Notes under the pieces: generated by a model
Databases searched by the model: none
Told to the model about the DNA's origin: nothing
What the model saw: the letters and a program-made list of their open reading frames with translations, nothing else
Assembly (NCBI GenBank): GCA_045531965.1
Contig: JAZSFA010000084.1
Location: 30,125 to 94,124, forward strand
DNA: 64,000 bases
Origin: CAMEON01 sp045531965
GTDB taxonomy: Bacteria; Bacillota; Clostridia; Oscillospirales; CAG-272
Direction: 5' to 3'
Part shown: in pieces, positions 42,137 to 50,154 of the stretch
How the letters are laid out: the number at the start of each line of letters is the position of its first letter
Position numbering within the stretch: the stretch's first letter is position 1
Position numbers and translations under genes: made by a program

Positions 42137-43132
42137 TCAATGCTTTATTATATCACAAAAACCCGCTTCGGAAAATAGCTTTTCCGCATTGTTTACAATA
42201 TCTTCAAAATCTTTTAGACCTGTTTCATCATCCATATCCAACCAAGTTACGTAAGGCTTAGCGGAAAACCAAGTGATTTGTCGTTTGGCATAATGCCGAG
42301 TGGCAAGTTTGAGAGTTTCCGTGACCTCGTCAAGCGTTGCAACACCGTCAAGATAGGGGAACAGCTCCTTATAGCCGATCGCCTGCGCCGCTGTAAGACA
42401 GATTTCAAAAATGTCCATCGAACGGAGCCTTTTCGTCTCTTCCACAAGCCCGTCAGATAACATAATATCTACACGGCGCCCAATACGATCATAAAGAATA
42501 TCGCGGTTATGATATTTAAGTCCCAACACCAACGCGTTATAGGGCGATTCTGTCTCACGTGAACGGCGATCCAGCTCGCTCTTGGTGCATCCCGTGGTAC
42601 GAAAGATCTCAATGGCTCGCACCACTCTTTTGACATTGTTTGGGTGGGTGACCTCCGCTGCCTCCGGATCCACCTCGCGTAGCATGGTGTGAAGCGCCTC
42701 GGCACCATGGATCTCGGCGTATTCTGTCAACTCACGGCGAAGATCAAGGTCAACATCGGTACTTTCAAAGCTGCCGCCTCGCAGAAAGGCATCCAAATAC
42801 AGCCCCGTGCCGCCGCAAAAAATGGGCAGCTTTCCGCGGGACAGAATATCATCCACCGCCGCCTTGGCATCCCGCGCGTAATCGGCACAGGAATAGCCCT
42901 TGGGATCAGTCGGGTCTACAAAATCCATGAGATGATGGGGAATGCCCTGCTTCTCCCCCTCGGTGGGCTTGGCGGTACCGATATCCATGTAGCGATAAAG
43001 CTGCATGGAATCGCAGGAGACAATCTCACCGCCCAGCCGCTTGGCAAGTTCGATAGAAAGTCCCGTTTTCCCGCTTGCCGTGGGACCTACGATGGCTAAA
43101 ACAGGCGGCTTATTGCTGTCAAATCGGCTCAC
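42137..43132 (-). CDS. miaA: tRNA dimethylallyltransferase
   Basis: The 331-residue enzyme adds a dimethylallyl group to adenosine-37 of tRNAs that read codons starting with U. The P-loop GPTASGKT is at 16-23 and is followed by VSCDSMQLYRYMDIGTAKP, HHLMDFVDP, GGTGLYLDAFL and QAIGYKE motifs, all typical of MiaA. GTG at 43132 overlaps the stop codon of the upstream MBL gene by 4 nt (GTGA), so translation is coupled. Confidence 0.95.
   Translation of the reverse strand: MSRFDSNKPPVLAIVGPTASGKTGLSIELAKRLGGEIVSCDSMQLYRYMDIGTAKPTEGEKQGIPHHLMDFVDPTDPKGYSCADYARDAKAAVDDILSRGKLPIFCGGTGLYLDAFLRGGSFESTDVDLDLRRELTEYAEIHGAEALHTMLREVDPEAAEVTHPNNVKRVVRAIEIFRTTGCTKSELDRRSRETESPYNALVLGLKYHNRDILYDRIGRRVDIMLSDGLVEETKRLRSMDIFEICLTAAQAIGYKELFPYLDGVATLDEVTETLKLATRHYAKRQITWFSAKPYVTWLDMDDETGLKDFEDIVNNAEKLFSEAGFCDIIKH
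42147..42152 (-). promoter_or_regulatory. Internal extended -10 before the HlyD-like gene
   Basis: On the minus strand TGATATAAT lies within the last codons of miaA, 41 nt before the GTG start. The -35 is poor (TTTTCC at a 17-nt spacing), so this is a weak or secondary promoter. Confidence 0.5.
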
Positions 43133-43953
43133 AGATCGATCACCTGATTACCGTTCATGGTAACGTAATGCTCCTGAACGCCGATATCGGCCATCCAGCC
43201 CTGCACCTCGATGGTCTTCCAGCCGTGGGTGTTGTAGCCGAGACCCGCGTCGTTGTCCCAAAGCCACTTAGGGGTGTTCCACAAGCAACCCGTAGGGGCG
43301 ATAGCCTCGTAGACCCGCTTCTCCACGCCGTTCTGACCGTGGTGAGCCATCTGGACATAGTCGGCCTTCATCTTGTCAGTACCCTCGAAGCAGGCAAGCA
43401 TTCTGTCGCCTTCCTCAACGCCTGCGTCTCCCAGCCACATGACGGACTTGCCGCCCAGGGTCATCTTCAGCACCAGGGAGGCGTTGTTGGTCACGTTCAT
43501 GTGAAGCTCGGGATTGGGAGAATAGAGGCACTCAAAGTGGGCCTCGCCCACGTCAAAGGTATCGCCCTTGGAGACGACGAGAATTTTATCTGCGAAGAGG
43601 GGCAGATCCTTGTAGAAACGAGCCAGACAGGGGTCTGCCCAGGGCTGATTTTTGGTGATAAACTGCAAGGAGGGGAAATTGTACCAGACCTGATCCACCT
43701 CCACGGCCTCAGGCATGGTCTCCATGATCTGGAGGAACGCGCTGATATGATCCATGTGAGGGTGGCTGAGAATCCAGACATCCACGTGGGGAACGTCCTG
43801 ATCCGTTACGTTCCTGAGATAATTTATGGTATTCTCCGCGTCCTGATCGTAGCCGCCGTCAATGACGATGACTTTGCCGTCAGCGGTGGTGATGATGAAG
43901 CTGTTCATTTGGGTGCCGGTCACACCTTCCAGCATATGAATGGTGTTGTTCAT
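43129..43953 (-). CDS. MBL-fold metallohydrolase
   Basis: ATG at 43953 is supported by AGAGGA 8 nt upstream; an in-frame extension upstream crosses the promoter. The 274-residue protein has IDGGYD near its start, the zinc motif SHPHMDH, a downstream VMWLGDAG and a final HHG segment, the usual metallo-beta-lactamase fold set. Such proteins hydrolyse varied substrates, from thioesters to nucleic acids. It has no signal peptide. It heads the long minus-strand cluster through a 4-nt overlap with miaA. Substrate unknown. Confidence 0.88.
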   Translation of the reverse strand: MNNTIHMLEGVTGTQMNSFIITTADGKVIVIDGGYDQDAENTINYLRNVTDQDVPHVDVWILSHPHMDHISAFLQIMETMPEAVEVDQVWYNFPSLQFITKNQPWADPCLARFYKDLPLFADKILVVSKGDTFDVGEAHFECLYSPNPELHMNVTNNASLVLKMTLGGKSVMWLGDAGVEEGDRMLACFEGTDKMKADYVQMAHHGQNGVEKRVYEAIAPTGCLWNTPKWLWDNDAGLGYNTHGWKTIEVQGWMADIGVQEHYVTMNGNQVIDL

Positions 43954-44025
43954 GGGTAGAATCCTCTTTTCGTAGGGTTTGCGCGGTGGTCGCGATAAAG
44001 TTCTGGAAATATACATTCCCTGTTT

Positions 44026-44054
44026 ATTATACATCTTATTATATGAACTGTCAA
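44026..44054 (-). promoter_or_regulatory. Consensus promoter of the MBL-miaA-ylm cluster
   Basis: On the minus strand a perfect TTGACA (44054-44049), a 17-nt spacer and a perfect TATAAT (44031-44026), 72 nt before the first start codon. Confidence 0.9.
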
Positions 44055-44110
44055 GCCAAAAGGATAAAAAAGAAGTACAAAAGCGGGAAGTTTTTTCGAA
44101 TAAAGCAATA

Positions 44111-44132
44111 GGCACGATCTTACGACCGTGCC
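44111..44132 (-). terminator. Probable terminator of the queA/lipoprotein unit
   Basis: A 9-bp stem (GGCACGGTC with GATCGTGCC, one G-T pair) with a 4-nt loop is followed on the minus strand by a short T-rich stretch. It lies 53 nt after the stop of the beta-helix lipoprotein. Confidence 0.55.
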
Positions 44133-44185
44133 GTGTTCATATCAGGTTTGGAAGCAAACATTAGTTTCCTACTTCGATGAAATGA

Positions 44186-45436
44186 TCAATTCCAACTGTT
44201 ACCGCTGTTTTGAAAATCCGCAATGTCAGCCATAAAACCATTCTGCGTTGTATCGGAAGCATTACCTATCAAAGCAAGACTCTGCATCCGCCCTTCTGCA
44301 TATACCGTATATCGAGCACCGTAGAATTGACAACTTTCCACCCGATTATTCATCATAAGCATGGATGATGCCTCTTGCATCAGCATCACACCGATGGGAG
44401 AATTCTTCCCCGTGCAGCGCAAAAAGGAAATACCACTTACCTCCCACGCGCCGTCCGTATCATTTTGAATCACCGCAAAGGATGCTTCACCTTCATTTTG
44501 GCTTTGGCACATAACCGCCCGTGAATCTCTTGCGTTTTCAAAATAAAATCCATATCGGCGGGAATTTTCCGAAACACAATTCTCGTAAACGGTATTCATA
44601 GAGCATATACCGCCAAAGCCGAATAGATTTCCTGATGCAAAACAATCGCTAACCGTAAAGTTGCCGTTCGGCTCCGCGCTGTACATATCCTCGTTGAATC
44701 GTCCTTGATGCTCCAAAAAAAAGCCAAACTTCCGATTGTTGTAGGCCTTGCATTCCGAAACCGAGATACTCTCATCCTCGGAAAAACCAAAGCCAATACC
44801 GAAGCCAGAAGCACCACCATTTTCTTCTGTGGCAGCCTTTCCGCATCCAATCGCAACGCAATCCGAAAACGTACAGTTGATCGGGCAATCCACACCAAAG
44901 CCCGTCGCATCCGTATATTTAACCGTAACGTTCTTCCAATGACAGTTCCGTATCAGGTTCAACATAAAACCTTTACCGGCAGACGTGTATGTTTCGCAGG
45001 AAGTGGCAGAAGCATCAATCACGAAATTTTCAAATTGACAATTTTCAAGATATATCGCTTCACCCGTGTCCAGATAATCGTTGAAATAAAACATATCCAA
45101 GCCATATGGGGACTGCCCCACGGGTTTTAACACTGTCGTTTCACCATCACCGACGATATTAACGTCAGATCTCATAGCGATACAATGTGAACCTATGGTC
45201 TGCCTGCCATTTTCAGCAAACTCATATTGCCCGGCAGGAAGATAGATGGTTCCACCCTTAACAGACAGCTCGTCAATGAGGGCTTGCAACGCTTGGCTGT
45301 TCTCCTCTCCCGTATTTTCGGAATTTACACCGTGATCAGTAGCATTGACCCAATCGGCATCGGGCCGATTCTCGGAGCAACCTACCAATAAAAGGAGCAA
45401 TAAGAGCAGGCATAAACATAGTTTTGTCATTCTCAT
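44186..45436 (-). CDS. Lipoprotein with a right-handed beta-helix
   Basis: The 416-residue product has a lipoprotein signal with a run of Leu ending LVGC (lipid Cys 20). The mature part starts with a pectate-lyase-superfamily type entry (ATDHGVNSENTGEENSQALQ-like, then GGTIYLPAGQYEF) and continues with many short repeats of the parallel beta-helix kind, with Cys and Asn at turns (CQFENFVID, CHWKNVTV, CTFSDCVA). Such proteins bind or cleave polysaccharides on the cell surface; catalytic residues cannot be assigned here. Its ATG overlaps the queA stop codon by 4 nt (ATGA), so a surface protein is translationally coupled to a tRNA-modifying enzyme. Confidence 0.82.
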   Translation of the reverse strand: MRMTKLCLCLLLLLLLLVGCSENRPDADWVNATDHGVNSENTGEENSQALQALIDELSVKGGTIYLPAGQYEFAENGRQTIGSHCIAMRSDVNIVGDGETTVLKPVGQSPYGLDMFYFNDYLDTGEAIYLENCQFENFVIDASATSCETYTSAGKGFMLNLIRNCHWKNVTVKYTDATGFGVDCPINCTFSDCVAIGCGKAATEENGGASGFGIGFGFSEDESISVSECKAYNNRKFGFFLEHQGRFNEDMYSAEPNGNFTVSDCFASGNLFGFGGICSMNTVYENCVSENSRRYGFYFENARDSRAVMCQSQNEGEASFAVIQNDTDGAWEVSGISFLRCTGKNSPIGVMLMQEASSMLMMNNRVESCQFYGARYTVYAEGRMQSLALIGNASDTTQNGFMADIADFQNSGNSWN

Positions 45437-46524
45437 TGAATAAACATCGCATCGCCAAAGGAGAAAAATCTGTACTTCTCCGCCACCGCCGTCTCGTAGG
45501 CCTTCATCATATGCTCTCTGTCGTAGAACGCAGACACCAGCATGAGCAGGGTAGATTCGGGGAGATGGAAGTTGGTAATCAGGGCGTCGGTGGCCTTGAA
45601 CTTGTAACCGGGATAAATGAAAATGCCTGTATCTGCGGACATGGCGTGGACGATGCCGCTGTCATCCGACGCGCTCTCCAGAGTTCGGCAGGATGTAGTG
45701 CCCACGCAGATCACCCGCCCCCCTGCGGCACGGCGCTCGTTAATAATGCGGGCAGATTCGGCTGGGACGGTGAAAAATTCCTTGTGCATCACGTGGTCGG
45801 TGATGGCGTCCTCCTTGACGGGGCGGAAGGTGCCGAGACCCACGTGGAGCATGACGGGGGCGATGGCAACGCCCTTATCCTGTAAGGCTTTCAGCAACTC
45901 AGGAGTAAAATGCAGACCTGCCGTGGGTGCCGCCGCAGAACCCTCGGTCTTGGCATAGACCGTCTGGTAACGATCACGATCCTTCAGCTGCTCGGTGATG
46001 TATGGCGGCAGGGGCATGAGGCCGATCTCGTGGAGAATGTTATAGATATTTTCGTACTTTTCACGGTCATAGGTAAAGCGGATGATGCGGTTCCCTTCCT
46101 CCACCATATCCACAACCTCGCCCGTGAGCATACCCTCACCAAAAGACATACGATGACCAAGACGGGCGCGTTTGCCGGGCTTGACAAGACATTCCCACGT
46201 GTCCAGATCGTGCTGTCGAAGGAGCAACAGCTCGATGCCCGCGTCGGGTCTTCCCTCGGCATGACCGTACAGACGGGCAGGGATGACCTTGGAGTTGTTG
46301 ATAACCAGCACGTCCTCGGGATTGATATGGTCGATAATGTCATAAAAATGCTGATGGGTCAGGCTGTGATCCTGACGATTGACCACCAAAAGACGGGAGC
46401 AATCCCGCTTTTCGGCGGGGTGTTGGGCGATCTGCTCCTCGGGAAGGTGATAGAAAAAGTCCGACGTTTTGAGGTCGGTAGCGATTCGCTCATTGATAAT
46501 GACCTGTGTGTTCTGTTCGCTCAT
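45433..46524 (-). CDS. queA: tRNA preQ1(34) S-adenosylmethionine ribosyltransferase-isomerase
   Basis: QueA builds the epoxy-cyclopentanediol ring of epoxyqueuosine in tRNA using the ribosyl part of S-adenosylmethionine. The 363-residue protein shows FYHLPEEQIAQHPAEKRD, the VINNSKVIPARL segment, TAGLHFT and the C-terminal TNFHLPESTLLMLVSAF motif, all typical. An AAAGGGA site precedes the ATG at 46524. It is the first gene of a two-gene unit with the beta-helix lipoprotein; no other queuosine genes are in the window. Confidence 0.95.
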   Translation of the reverse strand: MSEQNTQVIINERIATDLKTSDFFYHLPEEQIAQHPAEKRDCSRLLVVNRQDHSLTHQHFYDIIDHINPEDVLVINNSKVIPARLYGHAEGRPDAGIELLLLRQHDLDTWECLVKPGKRARLGHRMSFGEGMLTGEVVDMVEEGNRIIRFTYDREKYENIYNILHEIGLMPLPPYITEQLKDRDRYQTVYAKTEGSAAAPTAGLHFTPELLKALQDKGVAIAPVMLHVGLGTFRPVKEDAITDHVMHKEFFTVPAESARIINERRAAGGRVICVGTTSCRTLESASDDSGIVHAMSADTGIFIYPGYKFKATDALITNFHLPESTLLMLVSAFYDREHMMKAYETAVAEKYRFFSFGDAMFIQ

Positions 46525-46623
46525 GGATTTCCCTTTCTATGTGACCGCCTGTCACGGCGGAGAGGATTTTGTCATATACTGACAGCGAAAGTGTTTTCAA
46601 ACACAAATCCGCAAACTACTTTT

Positions 46624-46652
46624 ATTGTACCATTAAATCGTAAAAAAAGCAA
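46624..46652 (-). promoter_or_regulatory. Promoter of queA
   Basis: On the minus strand TTGCTT (46652-46647), a 17-nt spacer and TACAAT (46629-46624). The long stretch to the start (about 100 nt) could hold leader structure; I see no preQ1 riboswitch I can support. Confidence 0.65.
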
Positions 46653-46708
46653 CCTTTTTCTTGAACAAATAACAAATAATCTTCATATCATACAGAAAGG
46701 AGTCCTCT

Positions 46709-47617
46709 ATGGATCCTCGTACATCCTTACTGTTTGAGGGCTGCGCCACTGCCCTTATTACCCCATTCAAGGACGGCAAAATAGACTATGCAACCTTCGA
46801 AGCGCTCCTCCAACAGCAAATAGACGCCGACATTGATGCCTTGGTAGTCACTGGCACCACGGGAGAATCCCCCACCCTGACCGACCGTGAAAAGCGAGAT
46901 CTGTATACCATGGCTATCCTCGCGGTTCGCGCATCAGGCAAAAAGATTCCCGTCATTGCGGGCACAGGCAGCAACAACACCGCCCGTGCCGTCGATCTTT
47001 CCCGCATGGCAGAAAGCGTAGGCTGTGACGGTCTTTTACTGGTTACGCCCTACTATAATAAGTCTTCGCAGGAAGGTTTGATCGCCCACTTTACTGCAAT
47101 CGCCGATGCGGTATCCATCCCCTCGATTCTTTATCACGTACCATCGCGTACAGGTTGCTCGCTGACAGTAGACACTTGTCAAAAGCTATCCACACATCCT
47201 CGTATCAGCGGGCTAAAAGATGCCACAGGTCAAATCAGCTTTACTGCCCGTGTTTCTGCTGCCTGCGGCGATGCTCTTCCTCTCTATTCCGGTAACGATG
47301 ACATGGTTACACCCATTTTATCGTTGGGAGGGCATGGTGTTATTTCGGTTGTATCAAATCTTTTGCCCAAATACATGGTAGCCTTGTGTCGCACTTGGTT
47401 TCAAGGAGACACAAAAACATCAATCGCTTATCAAAAACGTATTCTTCCACTGGTTGATGCGCTTTTTAGCGAAGTCAATCCTATTCCTGTCAAATGCGCC
47501 ATGGCTTTATGCGGATTATGCTGTGATGAAGTCAGGCTCCCGTTAGTAGCCGCAGGAGCGGTGCTCAAAAACAAGCTTAAAAATGTTTTGTCTGAGTATC
47601 ATAGCGATTTTTCCTAA
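46709..47617 (+). CDS. dapA: 4-hydroxy-tetrahydrodipicolinate synthase
   Basis: DapA condenses pyruvate with aspartate semialdehyde in the lysine and diaminopimelate pathway. The 302-residue TIM barrel has GTTGESPTL near 49-57, Tyr 142 in YHVPSRTG and the Schiff-base Lys at about 170 in SGLKDATG. AGAAAGGAG precedes the ATG. It stands alone on the plus strand with its own terminator; no other dap genes are nearby. Family members with other aldolase roles exist, but the motifs fit DapA well. Confidence 0.92.
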   Translation: MDPRTSLLFEGCATALITPFKDGKIDYATFEALLQQQIDADIDALVVTGTTGESPTLTDREKRDLYTMAILAVRASGKKIPVIAGTGSNNTARAVDLSRMAESVGCDGLLLVTPYYNKSSQEGLIAHFTAIADAVSIPSILYHVPSRTGCSLTVDTCQKLSTHPRISGLKDATGQISFTARVSAACGDALPLYSGNDDMVTPILSLGGHGVISVVSNLLPKYMVALCRTWFQGDTKTSIAYQKRILPLVDALFSEVNPIPVKCAMALCGLCCDEVRLPLVAAGAVLKNKLKNVLSEYHSDFS

Positions 47618-47696
47618 GTAGCTGTCACTAGCATTGACGTGTCATATCCAAGCTTTTTGTCAAATATAAAGCACTAAAGTCCCTTAATTCCACAAT

Positions 47697-47740
47697 AAAA
47701 AAGGCAATATCTCCCCATAGGGAAGCATACTGCCTTTTTT
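47697..47740. terminator. Bidirectional terminator between dapA and the XRE regulator
   Basis: AAAAAAGGCA pairs with TGCCTTTTTT around an inner imperfect stem (CTCCCC/GGGA region). A and T runs on both sides allow use in either direction. Confidence 0.85.
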
Positions 47741-47761
47741 CATATTGTCACGTGTGAAACC

Positions 47762-48049
47762 TTACAGATCCACACCCATCTCCAATCGAAAATACTTATC
47801 CAACTGTTCAGTATAAATATCCAAAACGCGAAGCAAAACTGCCGTGTCCTGGTTCTTATCAAACAGTAAGAGCAATGAGAGGAACGTATTCCATGTCATT
47901 CTTCTTTTTTTTGTTTCAATCAGCATAACGGTATATCGACTGGTTCCGATAATCTTTGCAAGACCTTCCTGAGAAAGTTTTAACTTCTTGCGAAGGACAG
48001 GCAAATTCTCCGTCATATTATCAATGAGTTTTTCTCTGATTTCAGACAT
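47762..48049 (-). CDS. Small XRE-family DNA-binding regulator
   Basis: The 95-residue protein is mostly one helix-turn-helix domain (about 15-65) with LRKKLKLSQEGLAKIIGTSRYTVMLIETKKR, split here as LRKKLKLSQEGLA and IIGTSRYTVMLIE, followed by a short helical tail. It is alone in its unit and has a strong promoter with a perfect inverted repeat just after the -10 box, which suggests that it represses its own transcription. No target genes can be named. Confidence 0.85.
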   Translation of the reverse strand: MSEIREKLIDNMTENLPVLRKKLKLSQEGLAKIIGTSRYTVMLIETKKRRMTWNTFLSLLLLFDKNQDTAVLLRVLDIYTEQLDKYFRLEMGVDL

Positions 48050-48087
48050 ATTGCACCTTTTTCTTTCCGATCACGGTCGGGTATATT

Positions 48088-48108
48088 TGTGTGTTTTCAT
48101 TTCACACA
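48088..48108. promoter_or_regulatory. Possible operator of the XRE regulator gene
   Basis: The perfect 6-bp inverted repeat TGTGTG-N9-CACACA sits 8 nt downstream of the -10 box, where a bound repressor would block transcription. Confidence 0.5.
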
Positions 48109-48115
48109 TGACAAT

Positions 48116-48144
48116 ATTTTACCATTTTCACCTCGTTTTGTCAA
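48116..48144 (-). promoter_or_regulatory. Promoter of the XRE regulator gene
   Basis: On the minus strand a perfect TTGACA (48144-48139), a 17-nt spacer and TAAAAT (48121-48116). Confidence 0.85.
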
Positions 48145-48261
48145 GGGATTTTTGCCTCTTTAGGGCATTTTTTATGAAAAACCGTTCACATGGTTAACAA
48201 TCGTTTCAAAAATGAAACATTAGGCACCTATATTAAAGAAACCAATAGCCCCAAAACACAG

Positions 48262-48290
48262 AAAAAAGCTCCCTCGCAATACGAGGGAGC
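48262..48290 (-). terminator. Intrinsic terminator of the orphan ABC ATPase gene
   Basis: The 9-bp stem GCTCCCTCG with its complement (loop 5 nt, 48268-48290) is followed on the minus strand by six T. Confidence 0.92.
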
Positions 48291-48304
48291 TTGAGATTGT
48301 CATA

Positions 48305-49459
48305 TTAGTGAACGATGCAACGCTCGGTATCCTTGTCGAAGATGTGGATACGGCTGGTATCGAAAGCAACCTTAATGGTGTCGCCTGCGCGAGAAGTGGA
48401 GCGAGAGGAAACACGAGCAATCAGGTTAGTACCGTCGTTGACGATCTTGATCTTGCCATCGCCCTCTTCAGACTTACCAACGTTCAGGTACAGGTAGATC
48501 TCGGCACCCATCAGCTCGGTTACGTCAACGTAAGCCTCAATGGTGCTGTCAGGGAAGTTTTCAACCTGTGCGGGCTGATCGTGGATACACTCAGGACGCA
48601 GACCTGCGATCACTTCCTGACCGATGTAAGGAGCGAGATCGGGGTTGCTTGCCTTTTCGGCAGGCATCTTAACGGAGCAGTTTTCGAAGTTGAAGTACAG
48701 ATCTTCACCCTTCTTAACCAACGTACCGTTGATGAAGTTCATCTGAGGAGTACCGATAAAGCCTGCAACGAACAGATTGCAAGGAGTATCGTAAAGGTTC
48801 TGAGGAGTATCAACCTGCTGAATGAGACCGTCCTTCATAACGACGATACGGGTAGCCATGGTCATAGCCTCGACCTGGTCGTGGGTAACGTAGATGAAGG
48901 TGGTACCAACGCGGTTGTGGAGCTTTGTCAGCTCGGTTCTCATGGCAGCACGGAGCTTTGCATCCAAGTTAGACAGAGGCTCGTCGAGCAAGAAGACCTT
49001 GGGGTTACGAACGATAGCACGACCCAAAGCTACACGCTGTTTCTGACCACCGGACAGAGCCTTGGGCTTTCTGTCGAGCAGGTGGGTGATATCCAGGATA
49101 CGAGCAGCCTCTTCAACGCGGCGCTTGATCTCCTCCTTGGGGGTCTTGTTCAGCTTCAGACCGAATGCCATGTTCTCAAACACAGTCATATGGGGATACA
49201 GAGCGTAGTTCTGGAACACCATCGCGATCTTACGATCCTTAGGAGCCACGTCGTTGACCAGCTGGTCACCGATAAACAGCTCACCTTCGGAAATCTCTTC
49301 AAGACCTGCGATCATACGAAGCGTAGTGGTCTTACCGCAACCGGAAGGACCAACCAGAACCAAAAATTCCTTGTCCTTGATCTCCAGATTGAAGTCAGAT
49401 ACGGCAGTAACGCCGCCGGGGTACTTCTTGTAAATGTGACGAAGGGATACGCTTGCCAT
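48305..49459 (-). CDS. Sugar ABC transporter ATP-binding protein (MsmX/UgpC family)
   Basis: The 384-residue ATPase has Walker A GPSGCGKT at 37-44, the signature LSGGQKQRVALGRA near 137-150 and Walker B VFLLDEP near 155-162, with the C-terminal OB-type regulatory domain of the MalK/UgpC/MsmX group (about 235-384). Members power carbohydrate importers from the cytoplasmic side. No permease or binding-protein gene lies beside it, as for MsmX of Bacillus, which serves several importers. It could energise the transporter of the solute-binding lipoprotein near 12.3 kb (inference). TAGGAGG precedes the ATG. Confidence 0.93.
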   Translation of the reverse strand: MASVSLRHIYKKYPGGVTAVSDFNLEIKDKEFLVLVGPSGCGKTTTLRMIAGLEEISEGELFIGDQLVNDVAPKDRKIAMVFQNYALYPHMTVFENMAFGLKLNKTPKEEIKRRVEEAARILDITHLLDRKPKALSGGQKQRVALGRAIVRNPKVFLLDEPLSNLDAKLRAAMRTELTKLHNRVGTTFIYVTHDQVEAMTMATRIVVMKDGLIQQVDTPQNLYDTPCNLFVAGFIGTPQMNFINGTLVKKGEDLYFNFENCSVKMPAEKASNPDLAPYIGQEVIAGLRPECIHDQPAQVENFPDSTIEAYVDVTELMGAEIYLYLNVGKSEEGDGKIKIVNDGTNLIARVSSRSTSRAGDTIKVAFDTSRIHIFDKDTERCIVH

Positions 49460-49538
49460 GGAATATTTCCTCCTAAAATAATAAATTCAATATAAATCAC
49501 GATCCTGCCGCCTTAAAACGGCATTTTCATACGCAATC

Positions 49539-49567
49539 ATTATACCAAAAAAGCGTCAAAAAAGAAA
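49539..49567 (-). promoter_or_regulatory. Promoter of the orphan ABC ATPase gene
   Basis: On the minus strand TTTCTT, a 17-nt spacer and TATAAT (49544-49539) with an extended TGG. The -35 is weak, but the extended -10 is good. Confidence 0.65.
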
Positions 49568-49673
49568 GAGTTTATTTCCCCAAAGTTTGTAGAACCCATT
49601 TGTACATATTGCATAAATCCAAACGTGATCACCCGTGATCAGGGTGATCTCAGTGACCCGGTATTTTAATTTA

Positions 49674-50150
49674 TTAAAATCGTTGCTTGGCTTTTTTCTT
49701 TTCAACAAAGTGCAAAATTTGCGTATAGATCATACCACAGACTGACGATGCCATAATGCCACCGGCAATACCCACCGCCACCGCAAGTGCAGTAAGTCCG
49801 TAAGTTCCTGCCTGTCCGTACGCTCCTTGAATAAAGCTGTTCATGGTGCGATACAAAAGGCCGCCGGGCACCAGCGTGATCATGCAAGGTACCAAAAACA
49901 CCGGAACGGGTGCTTTGTTGAGTCTCGCCATCAGCTCAGAAAAAATACCGCCTAAAAAAGCTCCGACAAGATTAGGAATTAATTCTCCACCAAGGAAATG
50001 CTGCACCACAAGATATGCGCCGCAGGTAATAATACCGCCTAAAGCTGCCAAAGGCAAACGACGGGGTTTTATGTAAAACAGAATCGAAAAGCCAACGGCC
50101 CCCAGCACAGCCATCAAGAGTTTCCAAAGGATCTGAAGATAATCTTCCAT
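49674..50150 (-). CDS. Threonine/serine exporter, small subunit (ThrE_2 type)
   Basis: The 158-residue protein has four or five membrane segments and the family pattern GFSILFYIKPRRLPLAALGG and PNLVGAFLGGIFSELMAR, with VLVPGGLLYR-like LVPGGLLYRTM. It is the small half of a split ThrE exporter; the larger half is the next gene upstream, 4 nt away. Together they are expected to export threonine or serine, or related small molecules, across the membrane. Confidence 0.88.
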   Translation of the reverse strand: MEDYLQILWKLLMAVLGAVGFSILFYIKPRRLPLAALGGIITCGAYLVVQHFLGGELIPNLVGAFLGGIFSELMARLNKAPVPVFLVPCMITLVPGGLLYRTMNSFIQGAYGQAGTYGLTALAVAVGIAGGIMASSVCGMIYTQILHFVEKKKAKQRF

Positions 50151-50154
50151 TATC

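Noticed and set aside
46525..46623. PreQ1 riboswitch before queA
   Set aside because: No preQ1-I hairpin with an A-rich tail could be supported, and queA acts after preQ1 is in tRNA.
49627..49649. Hairpin GATCACCC-N7-GGGTGATC as terminator of the ThrE operon
   Set aside because: The stem is good but no T-run follows on the minus strand. It may be a terminator or an operator; I did not list it as either.
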